64,000 nucleotides of DNA, taken from contig CP048721.1 of assembly GCA_022641835.1 (NCBI GenBank), positions 186,001-250,000 of the forward strand, written 5' to 3'. Of the stretch, positions 1 to 9,839 are shown one piece after another. The notes beneath the pieces are model-generated. The model worked only from the letters and a program-made list of their open reading frames with translations. It was not told the origin of the DNA and did not search any database. The position numbers and the translations under genes are program-made. Numbering within the stretch: the first letter of the stretch is position 1; every line of letters starts with the position of its first letter. The stretch is from Petasospora fabianii (lineage: Eukaryota; Ascomycota; Saccharomycetes; Phaffomycetales; Wickerhamomycetaceae).

Positions 1-1
1 T

Positions 2-985
2 CTGGGCTTCGGTACCTTCCAATTGCTTTACAGAGCCGTTGTGAAAACCACTTTCAAGCCAAACAAGTATGCTTTCAAGTCTAAGGAAGCCAAACTTAAG
101 ATTTTACCAGGTGATGTCTTTGAAGTGTCTGTTGCCATTTCAGATGCTTATGAACTTGATTGGAATCCGGGACAGCACATCTTCATCAGATTCTTATGCG
201 GCATGCATACACTGGATAACCATCCATTCTCCATATTGACAACATCACAGGCTAATCAGAAGAATGTCTTGAAGCTTATAGTCAAGCCACAGAACGGACT
301 CACTAAGAAACTTTACGAACTTCTCCAGGATGAAAAGTCGTCGAAGAGTCTTAGATGTTTCATTGATGGTCCATATGGTGGTATGAATCGTGATCCTCTT
401 GCCTTTGATAAGCTTGTATTGGTGTCTACTGGTACTGGAGTGTGTGTTACTGCTCCATTCTTGAAACATGTTGCTGAGAGGCTTCAAGAGGTGACGAATT
501 GTGTGCAAAATGTTGAATTCATTTGGATAGTCAAGTCACAGGAGTCGATTGAATGGGTTAGAGATGAACTGAGATCTGCCCTTGAGAAGGCTGACATGGT
601 GGAGAAGGCGAATGCTTTTGATATCAAGATCTTTGTCACGAACTCTTTTGATGGTAACGCACCATTATTGGTGTCTTCCAGATCACAGCTGATAGATTCC
701 AGGGAACTTCTTGTCTCAGAGTCTGAATCGAACAAGAGTATCACAAAGAAGTCGTCTTTTGAGCTTGATATTTCGAGTCACATCAAAGTATATGAGAACA
801 TGAAGCCAGACATCAATGCTTATATCCAAGAGACTAATCTGGGTACCAGGACTGCTATTATTTGTTGTGGTACAGGTACTATTCAAGAGGCCTGTGGTAA
901 CGCTACTGCTTCTCTTCAAAGAAAGGTATTGAGTAGTGTTGATATCGAGGAAGTTTATTTGCATACAGAGAGCTTTGGCTGGTGA
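2..985 (+). CDS. Ferric/cupric reductase, C-terminal part (partial)
   Basis: This is the C-terminal half of a FRE-type plasma-membrane metalloreductase, which passes electrons from NADPH through FAD and haem to reduce extracellular Fe(III) or Cu(II). The frame is open to the left edge, so the gene is cut by the window and the haem-binding membrane domain lies outside. Visible are an FAD-binding domain with the HPFS motif near base 220, an NADPH-binding segment (VSTGTGVCVTAPFL, near base 420), and a typical C-terminal CCGTGTIQ segment followed by a FGW end. There is no ATG at the left end; the first codons in view are internal. The gene is convergent with the butanediol dehydrogenase gene, with 124 bases between the stops. 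FRE family membership is clear; which paralogue it is, and the substrate, cannot be told. Confidence 0.88.
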   Translation: MGFGTFQLLYRAVVKTTFKPNKYAFKSKEAKLKILPGDVFEVSVAISDAYELDWNPGQHIFIRFLCGMHTLDNHPFSILTTSQANQKNVLKLIVKPQNGLTKKLYELLQDEKSSKSLRCFIDGPYGGMNRDPLAFDKLVLVSTGTGVCVTAPFLKHVAERLQEVTNCVQNVEFIWIVKSQESIEWVRDELRSALEKADMVEKANAFDIKIFVTNSFDGNAPLLVSSRSQLIDSRELLVSESESNKSITKKSSFELDISSHIKVYENMKPDINAYIQETNLGTRTAIICCGTGTIQEACGNATASLQRKVLSSVDIEEVYLHTESFGW

Positions 986-1109
986 TTAGGTTGTACATAG
1001 AGATTACTTTGAATTCATAGACATCAATGCGATATAGACTACAGGAGATGAGCTTTCTAGATGTACTTGTATAATAATGGCAGGCAGTGACCGGCATGCT
1101 AACTGCAAT

Positions 1110-2417
1110 TTAAATCTCTGGGGAGATCAAGATCTTGATATGTTTATCCTTATGGTTGATCAATTCCAAGAATCCATCTTGAACACCATTCTTCAGGGCT
1201 ACTTTACCAGTGATGAGTTGCTTAACCTTTTCGATATCGAGTTTACCAGTCTCGAGTGCCTTGATGACGCCCTTAAAGTCCTTAGATTGATAACCTAAAG
1301 ATCCGACTGATTTCTTTTCGAATAAGGTAAGATCCATAACATAGTGTGCAACGGACTTGTGTGGCCAGATGGCAACGTTACAAGCTGTACCATGTGCTCT
1401 GATTGCCTGGATGGAAGTGGTGTAAGTCACTGGGAGACCAGAACAGTCAAAAGAAGCGGCAAATCCCTGACCTTTAGAAGCCAACTTTCTCAATTCGTCA
1501 GTGGCAGTGGCACCAAATGCTGATGGATCAAAAGCGACACCACCGAGCTTGACTGCTTGTTCTCTTCTGATGGCAGCTGGCTCGGATACCACAACACGGG
1601 AGGCACCTTTAGCCTGGAGCACAAGAAGTGTAGCAAGACCAATTGGACCTGCACCTAGGACGAGGGCATCATCTCCTGGTTGGAAGTCAGCGAGCTCCAC
1701 AGCGTGCCAAACGACGGAGAGTGGTTCAATGAGGGCACACACATCGAGTGGGATACTCTTATCAACCTTATGCACGTGCTTCTGTGAGTACTTGGTGTAC
1801 TCAGCGAGGGCACCGTTATCAACACCTAGACCTAGGAAATTGAGGTCAGAGCAGGTGTTTGTGTATCCCATCTCACAACTTTGGCACACGGGTTCATTCT
1901 GTCTTGTGTTTTCCTTCTCTGTAAAGTAGTTTCTACGGTCATCACAATGACCAGTGGTCTCAACCACAACGTGATCACCTGGTTGGATGTCCATCACGTT
2001 AGATCCAACTTCTGTGACAGTTCCAGAGAATTCATGACCCAAGACGAGTGGCAACTTCTTACCAGAGATCTTATCACCGTCCTTTGCAGCATTGGCAAAG
2101 AAGATTGGATGTTCATACTCGTGTAAATCTGAGCCACAGATACCACAGAATGCCACTTTGAGAACAACATCGTCTGGTTTAGTGACTTGTGGGATTGGGA
2201 TTTCGGTATTATAACGGATATCCTCGGCACCGTGGTATTGGAGTCCCTTCATATTGGATTGGGGTAGTTGTGGCTGTGAGGTAGTACTAAAGTTTCTATT
2301 GGAGAAAGCTGTTGTGCTTAATAGTGGAGTTGTTGTTGTTGTTGTTGTCTTGAGAGTGTTGGTTGCAAGTCTCTGCACTAATGGCCGAACACTGTGTCTG
2401 AATGTGGTTCTAAGCAT
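1110..2417 (-). CDS. BDH1: 2,3-butanediol dehydrogenase-like zinc alcohol dehydrogenase with mitochondrial presequence
   Basis: A 435-residue medium-chain zinc dehydrogenase closest in pattern to yeast Bdh1, which interconverts acetoin and 2,3-butanediol with NAD. The catalytic-zinc region CGICGSD starts at residue 91, GHE follows at 127-129, a Cys-rich structural segment lies at 158-189, and the Rossmann glycine motif GAGPIG is at 255-260. The family usually starts close to the MKGLQYHG segment, which begins at Met56 (base 2252). Here 55 extra residues precede it, with five Arg, no Asp or Glu, many Ser/Thr and a NRNFSTTS segment that resembles a matrix-protease cleavage site. That is a classic mitochondrial presequence. 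A run of seven Thr comes from a GTT/AAC microsatellite. Starting at Met56 would give a cytosolic enzyme. The enzyme family is solid; the exact substrate and the location are inferred. Confidence 0.85.
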   Translation of the reverse strand: MLRTTFRHSVRPLVQRLATNTLKTTTTTTTPLLSTTAFSNRNFSTTSQPQLPQSNMKGLQYHGAEDIRYNTEIPIPQVTKPDDVVLKVAFCGICGSDLHEYEHPIFFANAAKDGDKISGKKLPLVLGHEFSGTVTEVGSNVMDIQPGDHVVVETTGHCDDRRNYFTEKENTRQNEPVCQSCEMGYTNTCSDLNFLGLGVDNGALAEYTKYSQKHVHKVDKSIPLDVCALIEPLSVVWHAVELADFQPGDDALVLGAGPIGLATLLVLQAKGASRVVVSEPAAIRREQAVKLGGVAFDPSAFGATATDELRKLASKGQGFAASFDCSGLPVTYTTSIQAIRAHGTACNVAIWPHKSVAHYVMDLTLFEKKSVGSLGYQSKDFKGVIKALETGKLDIEKVKQLITGKVALKNGVQDGFLELINHKDKHIKILISPEI

Positions 2418-2964
2418 CTTTTTAAATAATGACTGTAGATATCTTTGATCTGCGTTAATAACGGTAATCTGGTGGTGGCTGGTTGGCTAATGGTGGGCCA
2501 ATGACGTGCGGCTGAGAGTTTAGAAAGCGGACCACTAAAAGCTTGATATCTCGTGATATTGGAGCAAGATAATTACAAGAAAAGGTGGAATAACTTTTCT
2601 CTTTGTATTCAATATCGACTGATCGTCGGGGTGTCATCTTCTGTCTGCGTGCTTTATGGGTGTGGGGGCGTATCCGTGATGTTATGTGGGGGAGGGATTA
2701 TCCCTTCGGGACTCCGAGACGGAATATGGCGGAGTAGACTCCCTTCTCCGCACCATAGTTTTAATCAATGTATCATCTATGTTAACGGATTCCGAGGGTG
2801 TACGGAAGGTCTACTTCTATATCTGTCTACTACCACTTCATTAACAATATGTCTTTTCTTAAGACTCTATCAAACGAACAAAACAATACTAAATACCGAA
2901 AAACACCTCAAGACTTATACTTATAGATAGACATCACTTCAGTGACTTAGCAGTGACTTAGCAG
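2418..2964 (-). promoter_or_regulatory. Upstream region of the butanediol dehydrogenase gene
   Basis: This 547-base gap lies between the start of the dehydrogenase gene and the stop of the YVC1 homologue, both on the minus strand. No gene is visible; the longest open frame (2553-2930) has no protein-like features. Two GTGGGGG boxes (2662-2668 and 2686-2692) resemble the GC box bound by Mig1/Adr1-type zinc-finger regulators, which would fit glucose control. An 11-base palindrome, GGGATTATCCC, sits at 2694-2704. Function is inferred only. Confidence 0.35.
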
Positions 2965-4938
2965 TCACTTAGCCTCTAGACGTGCCTTGAGCTCCTTGTT
3001 CTCATCAACAACACTCTGTACAAGCTCCGTCAGTGCCTCAATCTTCTCAAACAATGGGTAAAGTTCCCAGCCGACACCAGAAGTCTCACCAGCCTCAATT
3101 GGAGGTGAACTCTTCTTAACCTTAGCATACCACTCCTTTGATACAGAGAAATGTGGATCGGCTCTTTCAGCGGCAACTTGGGCTCTCATATCATCATTGA
3201 CACGATCAACTGAGATGGTGGTTCCATCATGTGCAAATATTCCCTCAAATGAGTCTTCATAACCATCAGTGAGATCCCATTCCCTATCAACTTCATTAGC
3301 ATCATCAGCCAAATGACGAATTCTGTTAAATTGCACCCTACGAGCATCCCTGGTCTCCTTTATGGCAATATAACAAAGGAATGGTGAATATATGATGAGC
3401 ATCACCTTGTATGCTAATGAATGATAACCCTTATGTGACATAACGAGTGCCAATGGTGAAATGATGATTTCAATAACGTTAAGTGGTGGGACAAAGACAC
3501 ATGAATCTGGGGCACGAATGTATTTTAGTGTCTTGACGGCAACGAGAGCCATATATTCATCATTAGCATTATCATAGATCTTAGAATATGCCGAAGCGTA
3601 TAATGCCACAAGAACGTTAAGGAGGATAACAGACACGAGGAAAGAGTAGAAGTAGAAGAGAACACCAGCATATGGTGGAACAAATCTTTCAAAAGCGGCA
3701 AAATCACCACCACCAAGAACAGTTTGTGCCAAATTTTCAATGATGAGGATAGTAGCATCTCTACGACCATCTGCAGAGTCTAAACCGAGGAATCCCTGGA
3801 GGAAACCAAGCATCACAAGTCCAAGAAGGACAAAGAAGATCAATGATTCTTTCATCATCATCTTTACAACGACAATCATGGCACCAACGAATTTTTGAGC
3901 ATCGAGATACATGAGTAAACGACCATAGATCAATGGAGATGCAAGGGCAAGAACACGATACGAAGCCAAATCAAGTGCAATTGCAGATGGACTAGTCCAA
4001 TCTGATTTGGTCAATGCTAGGACTCTGAGGACAAAAGATGCACCAACGAGGGAGAATAAGATGTCACTAAGCACAGATGAGAATGATAAGTAACTCATAC
4101 CAACATGGTAAAGTTTAACAATCTCATCATGGATCAAACCAAATGTAAAGATGTAAAAGACAACTTCGTAAAAATCCAAGGGGGAAACACCTCTATCTGG
4201 TGTGTTAACAATGATGGTGAAGATAACTAGATATAGGAACGAAAAGAAAATTTCAATTGCGTTCTGATACATTGGTGTCTTGATTCTATCAGCATCGAAA
4301 TGTGATAAGACAGTTGCCTTATTGACATCCTTATAAAGCACATAAGACGATGGATCTCTAGCACTTTGGATGATCCAACCTCTCCATAGCCATTTGAGAC
4401 ATCTTTGATAACCAGAGGAGCCAATGACAGTAGTTGAATGCATATCAACAGCCAATTCTAATGCATTAGTAGGGATGGAATCTTCAGTATTGAGGTTGAC
4501 AACGTATCTACGACAGAGCATCTGGATGAATAGATACTTGTCATTGTCTTCCTTCTCGATAATGAGCTTAGCCAGTAACTGAGCAGCATCAGCACGCAAG
4601 TTAAACAGTTCAGAATCGTGTAACTCTGTAGCAGCTAATTCCCAATACCAACCTGTAACTTTGAGTAGGGCAAACACGAGCACTGCACGATATTTCTGAG
4701 ATGAGGAACCCTTTTTACCATCACCTTGACCACCAGCTGCCTCTAAGGCGAGCTTGACAACTTTGTCATTGATGATTCGAGATTCAGACGAAGTTACAAC
4801 TTCTGGTTCGAATTGGATTGGGACAACGTTATCGATGAGATGTTTGAGGTTGAGACAGATTCGGAGCACTTGTCTCGGGGACGGTGGCACAAAAGACGAG
4901 AGCTCGTCCTCAGTGAGAGGAAGTAAAGACTCAGACAT
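2965..4938 (-). CDS. YVC1: Vacuolar TRP-type cation channel (Yvc1/TRPY1 homologue)
   Basis: A 657-residue membrane protein, close in length to S. cerevisiae Yvc1 (675), the vacuolar channel that releases stored Ca2+ into the cytosol on hyperosmotic shock. A soluble N-terminal domain of about 220 residues is followed by six membrane segments from about residue 225. A pore-loop stretch (ENLAQTVLGGGDFAAFERF) precedes the last helix, which continues into a VLLNVLVALYASAY-like gate. The C-terminal tail is acidic (EVDREWDLTDGYEDSFEG), as in Yvc1, where such residues have been linked to Ca2+ activation, and ends in a short coiled coil. The start at 4938 is the first Met and gives an N-terminus of normal length. 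A perfect 12-base palindrome lies about 105 bases upstream. Confidence 0.9.
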   Translation of the reverse strand: MSESLLPLTEDELSSFVPPSPRQVLRICLNLKHLIDNVVPIQFEPEVVTSSESRIINDKVVKLALEAAGGQGDGKKGSSSQKYRAVLVFALLKVTGWYWELAATELHDSELFNLRADAAQLLAKLIIEKEDNDKYLFIQMLCRRYVVNLNTEDSIPTNALELAVDMHSTTVIGSSGYQRCLKWLWRGWIIQSARDPSSYVLYKDVNKATVLSHFDADRIKTPMYQNAIEIFFSFLYLVIFTIIVNTPDRGVSPLDFYEVVFYIFTFGLIHDEIVKLYHVGMSYLSFSSVLSDILFSLVGASFVLRVLALTKSDWTSPSAIALDLASYRVLALASPLIYGRLLMYLDAQKFVGAMIVVVKMMMKESLIFFVLLGLVMLGFLQGFLGLDSADGRRDATILIIENLAQTVLGGGDFAAFERFVPPYAGVLFYFYSFLVSVILLNVLVALYASAYSKIYDNANDEYMALVAVKTLKYIRAPDSCVFVPPLNVIEIIISPLALVMSHKGYHSLAYKVMLIIYSPFLCYIAIKETRDARRVQFNRIRHLADDANEVDREWDLTDGYEDSFEGIFAHDGTTISVDRVNDDMRAQVAAERADPHFSVSKEWYAKVKKSSPPIEAGETSGVGWELYPLFEKIEALTELVQSVVDENKELKARLEAK

Positions 4939-5042
4939 GACAGTAGAGGTCTTCTTGACCTTGTAATGGGAACAAAGTCAGCTTAGTGAGCCAATGAACA
5001 CGGAAGAAAGCAAAGGGGTTACTGAATTTAGTCCCTGAAATT

Positions 5043-5054
5043 TGACGCGCGTCA
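5043..5054. promoter_or_regulatory. Perfect palindrome upstream of the YVC1 homologue
   Basis: TGACGCGCGTCA is a perfect 12-base palindrome located 105 bases upstream of the YVC1 homologue's ATG. It combines TGAC/GTCA half-sites with a CGCGCG core. It could be a binding site for a dimeric regulator (bZIP-like half-sites) or an Rsc3-type CGCG site. Only the symmetry is observed; the function is inferred. Confidence 0.3.
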
Positions 5055-5208
5055 CGAATAAATGCAGCAGCACTTTGGTTGGATCAGGGGTGTGTTGACT
5101 TCTTAACTGGGAAATGAGTGTGTCCTTGGAGTGATAGTCTATGGAGTGTAGAGGATAGTCTATGTAAATGATTATACATAATGGTCTGCCTGTTCGGCTT
5201 AGTTGTTA

Positions 5209-6435
5209 CTATATAGTCATTCCACCGGTTAAATCCGTACCTTCGACATCATCTCTCTTACGGGCCACCCAATATTCACACTTGTATCTCCAACCACCCA
5301 TTGCTCGTGTATCTGAAGAATATGAGCAATCAATTGCCGATTCTCTTTTCTCAAAGATAAACCATCTCTCTGCTAGTGTAATCAGATCTTCAAGGGACAT
5401 CTCCAATCCGGATATTGGAGATACATGCTTTGAACCATCTGGATGAATGATCTCCTCTGTATCATCAGCGTCTTCGAAATGCCAGAGTAAAGGTCCAAAA
5501 TTCAACCAGAGACCATTATCGGAAAGACATTGATGTAGTGTTTTTAGATATTCAATAACGTTAGGTGAAGTATCGATGAAGAAGTTTGTAATGACGCATT
5601 GGAATTGACCTTTGTTATACTGTCTAAACTCTGCAGCCTGAGGTTCTTGTGAGAAATGACGAGACGTCGATAAGTCATTTGGTCCATAGAGATCTGTAAA
5701 TGAGCCAGATGCAATAGACATAAGTTCTGCAAATGGTACTTTTTGATGAAGAGTTTGTAATGCTGAAAGTTCTGAAGCGGAATGTTCATCTGGGAAGAAT
5801 ATTGGACGTGTTTGCCATTGTCGTGATACTTGATTTGATCCAGAGTGGATATAAGGGAACACAGAATCTGAAGACACGGAATATGTACTATTGAGAACAT
5901 AATTTGAAGCTAAGAGCATATGATAACTGAATTCGTTACCTTGACACCAAAATCCTCTCTTAACACATTCATAATTAAGACGTCCAAGCCCTGCACCTGG
6001 AACGAGTATCTTAACGGATTGTCTCTTATCAAATTGTGGATACTCAGTCTCTAACACTTGAAAGAAACGAGTAAATGCAACTTCTCTCTCGAGTTTACCC
6101 TCAGAGGACCATTCCCTTACCATTTGCTTAAACACATACTTCACCTTATCATAGTCAGAATACTTTGCACTACCCCATTCCGTAGGAGGATCTTCAACCC
6201 CCCATTGACTAGCGACTGTAGTTGCTAAAGTTCGACAAAACTCTCCATTCTGTCTTATACAATGCTCAAGTGTACGAATATAGTCTGTGAACCATGGTAT
6301 CAAAGTTTGTTCCTCAAGTGTTAATGAGTCAAACTTGCGTTGCTTCGGGATAAGTATCTCCCTACGAGCATGTTGTTCATAGTTGTAGAAAGCCGTCAGT
6401 ACGTCCTTGAGTGCTCTCTGCTCCTCTTGCTCCAT
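5209..6435 (-). CDS. Carnosine N-methyltransferase family protein (YNL092W homologue)
   Basis: A 408-residue S-adenosylmethionine-dependent methyltransferase of the N2227/CARNMT1 family. Human CARNMT1 and yeast YNL092W methylate carnosine-like histidine dipeptides or protein histidines. Seen here are the helical N-terminal segment (DVLTAFYNYEQHARRE), the SAM motif VPGAGLGRL with the glycines at 147-151, the CQGNEFSYHM segment that the family uses for binding, FFIDTSPNVIEYL, and the family hallmark GPLLWHFED. Length and motif order match the family. The natural substrate in this organism is unknown. The gene is divergent from malate synthase, with 781 bases between the starts. Confidence 0.88.
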   Translation of the reverse strand: MEQEEQRALKDVLTAFYNYEQHARREILIPKQRKFDSLTLEEQTLIPWFTDYIRTLEHCIRQNGEFCRTLATTVASQWGVEDPPTEWGSAKYSDYDKVKYVFKQMVREWSSEGKLEREVAFTRFFQVLETEYPQFDKRQSVKILVPGAGLGRLNYECVKRGFWCQGNEFSYHMLLASNYVLNSTYSVSSDSVFPYIHSGSNQVSRQWQTRPIFFPDEHSASELSALQTLHQKVPFAELMSIASGSFTDLYGPNDLSTSRHFSQEPQAAEFRQYNKGQFQCVITNFFIDTSPNVIEYLKTLHQCLSDNGLWLNFGPLLWHFEDADDTEEIIHPDGSKHVSPISGLEMSLEDLITLAERWFIFEKRESAIDCSYSSDTRAMGGWRYKCEYWVARKRDDVEGTDLTGGMTI

Positions 6436-7216
6436 TTAAGTCAGAATACTATCCACTTATGCCCTTCCTTGTGGTTGTTTATACTGCGAGTTTGTAACTA
6501 CGGTGTTTGAGAGAAGACGCGCTTTTTGGGCGCCGAAGGTTCGGGCTTCTCCGGTTGAGTCGCAATGGAGTCTTCAGTGGATAGTCTTTATAGGACACTG
6601 TTTGATGTTGTTTAAAGGGAGAGAATATTCTGTGTCTGTTCATCTTCTGAGTTAGGTATACGCTTAGACACACTCAGTGAGACAATCCAATGGCCCCATA
6701 AAGAAGCGAGCAACCTACCAGCTTCCGTTGGGGCGAGCACTAGACAAGGGCTCCGATAAGCATAAGCAGCGAACGAGTCACATCAGTGCAGCCGGAGTCA
6801 CAAGTCCAGTCATCACACACAGGAGGACTAAGGGACAAATGGAGACAAAGGATATCAGAGGAGATCAAAGGGAGACAACGAGATAGCGAAAGACACCAGC
6901 CACCATCGACAATGGCGTTTAGTACTCGCACTATTCACCCCACTTTGTGCCTATCTCCGATGCCTTTCCCCAGACTCATCTCACCCAAAAAACACAATAG
7001 TAACATTTTACAGACGTACAGATGTACATATGTACAGATCATCGGACTTGGAACGGACTCCTCCGGCCGACCGACCGGCATGACGGGTCATAATCCGTCT
7101 CGCAATACTCATCTCATACTAGTCATTGGGATATATAAAGGGAGACATAACTCCTAGTGTTTTGTCCTCTCTATTCAGGTTCCACACATTAGTACAACAA
7201 ACAACAAATACACACC
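6436..7216. promoter_or_regulatory. Divergent promoter region, carnosine methyltransferase / malate synthase
   Basis: This 781-base intergenic region has no convincing gene. On the malate synthase side there is a TATATAA box at 7132-7138, 79 bases before the ATG. There is a perfect 14-base palindrome TGTACATATGTACA at 7024-7037. A CGG-N6-CCG inverted triplet (7054-7065) is typical of Zn2Cys6 dimer sites, and CCGG-N8-CCGG occurs at 7063-7078. Malate synthase genes in yeasts are usually strongly carbon-source regulated through such Zn2Cys6 factors (Cat8/Sip4 types). I do not see an exact carbon-source-responsive element. The assignments are inferred from position and symmetry. Confidence 0.45.
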
Positions 7217-8878
7217 ATGCCAAAGATCACACTCGATAATGTTGCCATCTTGGCCCCAGTTGAATCAACATCACCATACCCATCGGGCACATCGCCAGCT
7301 GACATCCTCACTAAGGATGCTCTCAAATTTGTCACTTTACTTCATAGAACTTTTAATGCTCGTCGTGTCCAACTCCTCAAGAACAGACAAGATGTGCAAG
7401 CTAAGCTTGATGCCGGTGAATCATTGGGGTTCCTACCAGAGACAAAGGCAATTAGAGATGATCCAACTTGGAAAGGTGCTCCACCAGCACCAGGTCTCGC
7501 TTGCAGAAACACAGAAATCACAGGTCCACCATTGCGTAACATGCTTGTTAATGCCCTAAATGCAGATGTCAAGACCTATATGACCGATTTTGAAGACTCT
7601 GCTGCTCCGACTTGGGATAATGTCATTGGAGGTCAAGTTAACCTCTTTGATGCCGTTCGTGGTCAGATTGACTTTAGCAATTCTAAGACAGGTAAGCAAT
7701 ACAAGGTTTCTAAACCACCAGGTGAAGCTCCAACTTTGATTGTTCGTCCAAGAGGTTGGCACATGGTTGATAACCATATCACCGTTGATGGATCACCAAT
7801 CTCTGCTTCTTTACTTGATTTTGGTCTTTATTTCTACCATAATGCTCATCAATTGGTTAAGAATGGTCACGGTCCATACTTTTACCTTCCAAAGATGGAA
7901 CACCATCTCGAAGCTCGTCTTTGGAATGACGTGTTCAACGTTTCACAGGACTATATCTCCCTCGCTCGTGGTACAATTCGTGCCACTGTCCTAATTGAGA
8001 CCCTCCCAGCTGCCTTCCAAATGGAGGAGATCATCTTTGAACTACGTGATCACTCTTCAGGACTCAATTGTGGAAGATGGGATTACATCTTTTCCACAAT
8101 TAAACGTCTTCGCAATCAATCATCCCATCTCTTACCTGATCGTGATCAAGTGACAATGACTTCCCCATTCATGGATGCCTACGTTCGCAAACTCATCCAG
8201 GTTTGTCACTCTCGTGGAGTCCATGCCATGGGTGGAATGGCTGCACAGATTCCTATTAAGAATGACGATGAGGCAAATGCTAAGGCAATGGCTAAGGTGC
8301 GTGCTGACAAGTTGAGAGAGTTCACCAAAGGTCATGACGGTTCATGGGTGGCACACCCAGCATTGGCTGCCATTTGTAATGAAATCTTTGATGAGATGGG
8401 TACAGCTAATCAAATCCATTACATCCCAGATGAATACACTGTTGCCGAGGAGGAATTTATTGATACCACTATTGAAGGAGGTAAAATCACCGAGAGTGGA
8501 ATCAGACAGAACTTGTACATTGGCTTGTGCTACATGGAGGCTTGGCTTAGAGGATCAGGTTGTGTTCCTATTAACAACTTGATGGAGGATGCAGCTACGG
8601 CAGAGGTTTCTAGAGCACAATTGTTCCAATGGGTTAGACACAGTGTTGTCCTTGATGATACCGGTAAGAAGTGCACTGCTGAAACCACACAGAGATTGCT
8701 CGAAGAGGAGACAAAGAAACTATTGAGTAATGCTGGTCCTGAGAACAAGTTTGAGAAAGCTGCCTCTTACTTACAAAAGGAAATCACCGGAGAGAACTTT
8801 TCAGAGTTTTTAACCACACTTTTGTACGATGACATTTGTACCATTGGTGAACCAATTGACTTGGCCACTTTGAAATGA
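7217..8878 (+). CDS. MLS1: Malate synthase (glyoxylate cycle)
   Basis: A 553-residue malate synthase that condenses glyoxylate with acetyl-CoA to give malate, letting the cell grow on two-carbon compounds and fatty acids. The family signature [16 protein letters not shown] lies at about residues 275-290, and the active-site segment [15 protein letters not shown] is near residue 115. Length is almost the same as S. cerevisiae Mls1 (554). The protein ends ...DLATLK and so lacks the C-terminal SKL-type peroxisomal signal that S. cerevisiae Mls1 and Dal7 carry; I see no PTS2 at the N-terminus either. A cytosolic enzyme is the simplest reading. A TATA box 79 bases upstream and strongly biased codons (GGT, CCA, AAG) suggest a highly inducible gene. 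Confidence 0.96.
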   Translation: MPKITLDNVAILAPVESTSPYPSGTSPADILTKDALKFVTLLHRTFNARRVQLLKNRQDVQAKLDAGESLGFLPETKAIRDDPTWKGAPPAPGLACRNTEITGPPLRNMLVNALNADVKTYMTDFEDSAAPTWDNVIGGQVNLFDAVRGQIDFSNSKTGKQYKVSKPPGEAPTLIVRPRGWHMVDNHITVDGSPISASLLDFGLYFYHNAHQLVKNGHGPYFYLPKMEHHLEARLWNDVFNVSQDYISLARGTIRATVLIETLPAAFQMEEIIFELRDHSSGLNCGRWDYIFSTIKRLRNQSSHLLPDRDQVTMTSPFMDAYVRKLIQVCHSRGVHAMGGMAAQIPIKNDDEANAKAMAKVRADKLREFTKGHDGSWVAHPALAAICNEIFDEMGTANQIHYIPDEYTVAEEEFIDTTIEGGKITESGIRQNLYIGLCYMEAWLRGSGCVPINNLMEDAATAEVSRAQLFQWVRHSVVLDDTGKKCTAETTQRLLEEETKKLLSNAGPENKFEKAASYLQKEITGENFSEFLTTLLYDDICTIGEPIDLATLK

Positions 8879-9086
8879 GATGTATACATTCATTATATGA
8901 TTGATTATTGAAGAGAGATAGAGAACAAAAGAAAAACTGTAGTTCTTTAAAGCCATGACCAAATGCGGAAAGGTTATGCTGCGATGGGCTAACGGCGCCT
9001 TGAATCTTTCGAGACACATTTATCTCTCTCTGTGAAAGTTTATACCTTCCCTTCAAGACATTTCGAACTGTTAGTAGTTATAACAA

Positions 9087-9758
9087 ATGGCTGAAGACTC
9101 TTCTTCGAGGCCCGAGTATGGACCATCTGGTCGTAAGATCATCTACGACGAGGACGGCAAACCGTGAGTTGTTCAGTTTGAGAGAGAGAGGCTTCTATGA
9201 TTTCTAATCCATTTCATCACACAAACTAACTCAGTACTATACAGCTGCCGTTCATGTAACACTCTGCTAGACTTTAAGTCTGCCATGGGAATTAGCACCC
9301 CTTCTTCAAACACACACAAGTCTTCAAAGTCAGCTGGAGGTATGATGGGTGCATTTGCAGGTCTTGCAGCCGGTGGCGCACAGACTAAACCAAATACAAC
9401 AACTACAAATGGTTACTCGAAGGATTGTCCACCAGACGTTGAACAACTCGGTCGTTCATCATGGACACTTCTACACACCATGGCTGCGAGATACCCGGAG
9501 AAGCCAAGCGAGGAGACACAGAAGGACATGTCAACGTTCATTGGACTATTTGCCAAGTTGTATCCTTGTTGGTTCTGTGCTGAAGATTTCCAGAAACATA
9601 TCGAGACGAGTAAGCCAAAGGTTCAGACTCAAGAGGAGTTTGGTAAATGGCTTTGTGATGCTCATAATGAGGTGAATGTTAAGTTAGGAAAGGAGAAGTT
9701 TGATTGTAATTTGTGGAAGCAGAGATGGAAAGATGGATGGGGTGATGATAGATGTTAA
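9087..9758 (+). CDS. ERV1: FAD-dependent sulfhydryl oxidase of the mitochondrial intermembrane space, one intron
   Basis: Join 9087..9163 and 9245..9758 gives 196 residues. Erv1 reoxidises Mia40 in the mitochondrial disulfide relay and passes electrons to cytochrome c. The N-terminus GRKIIYDEDGKP then CRSC (shuttle cysteines 27 and 30) is almost identical to the S. cerevisiae protein. The catalytic core has PPDVEQLGRSSWTLLH, the active-site YPCWFC (Cys134, Cys137), and the C-terminal FDCNLWKQRWKDGW. The intron is 81 bases, with donor GTGAGT, branch ACTAAC at 9225-9230 and acceptor ACAG; splicing joins Pro26 to Cys27 exactly as the conserved protein requires. S. cerevisiae ERV1 also carries an intron near its 5' end. 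The linker between the shuttle and the core is Gly/Thr-rich. Confidence 0.96.
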
Positions 9759-9839
9759 ACAGGGCATCCTTTTGTACATATGATGAGCCATGACTAAAAA
9801 CACAGTTCTGTATATATATATATCAATAACTGTCAAAAC

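Noticed and set aside
2553-2930. 125-codon plus-strand frame
   Set aside because: Lies in the butanediol dehydrogenase promoter, with no domain and odd composition.
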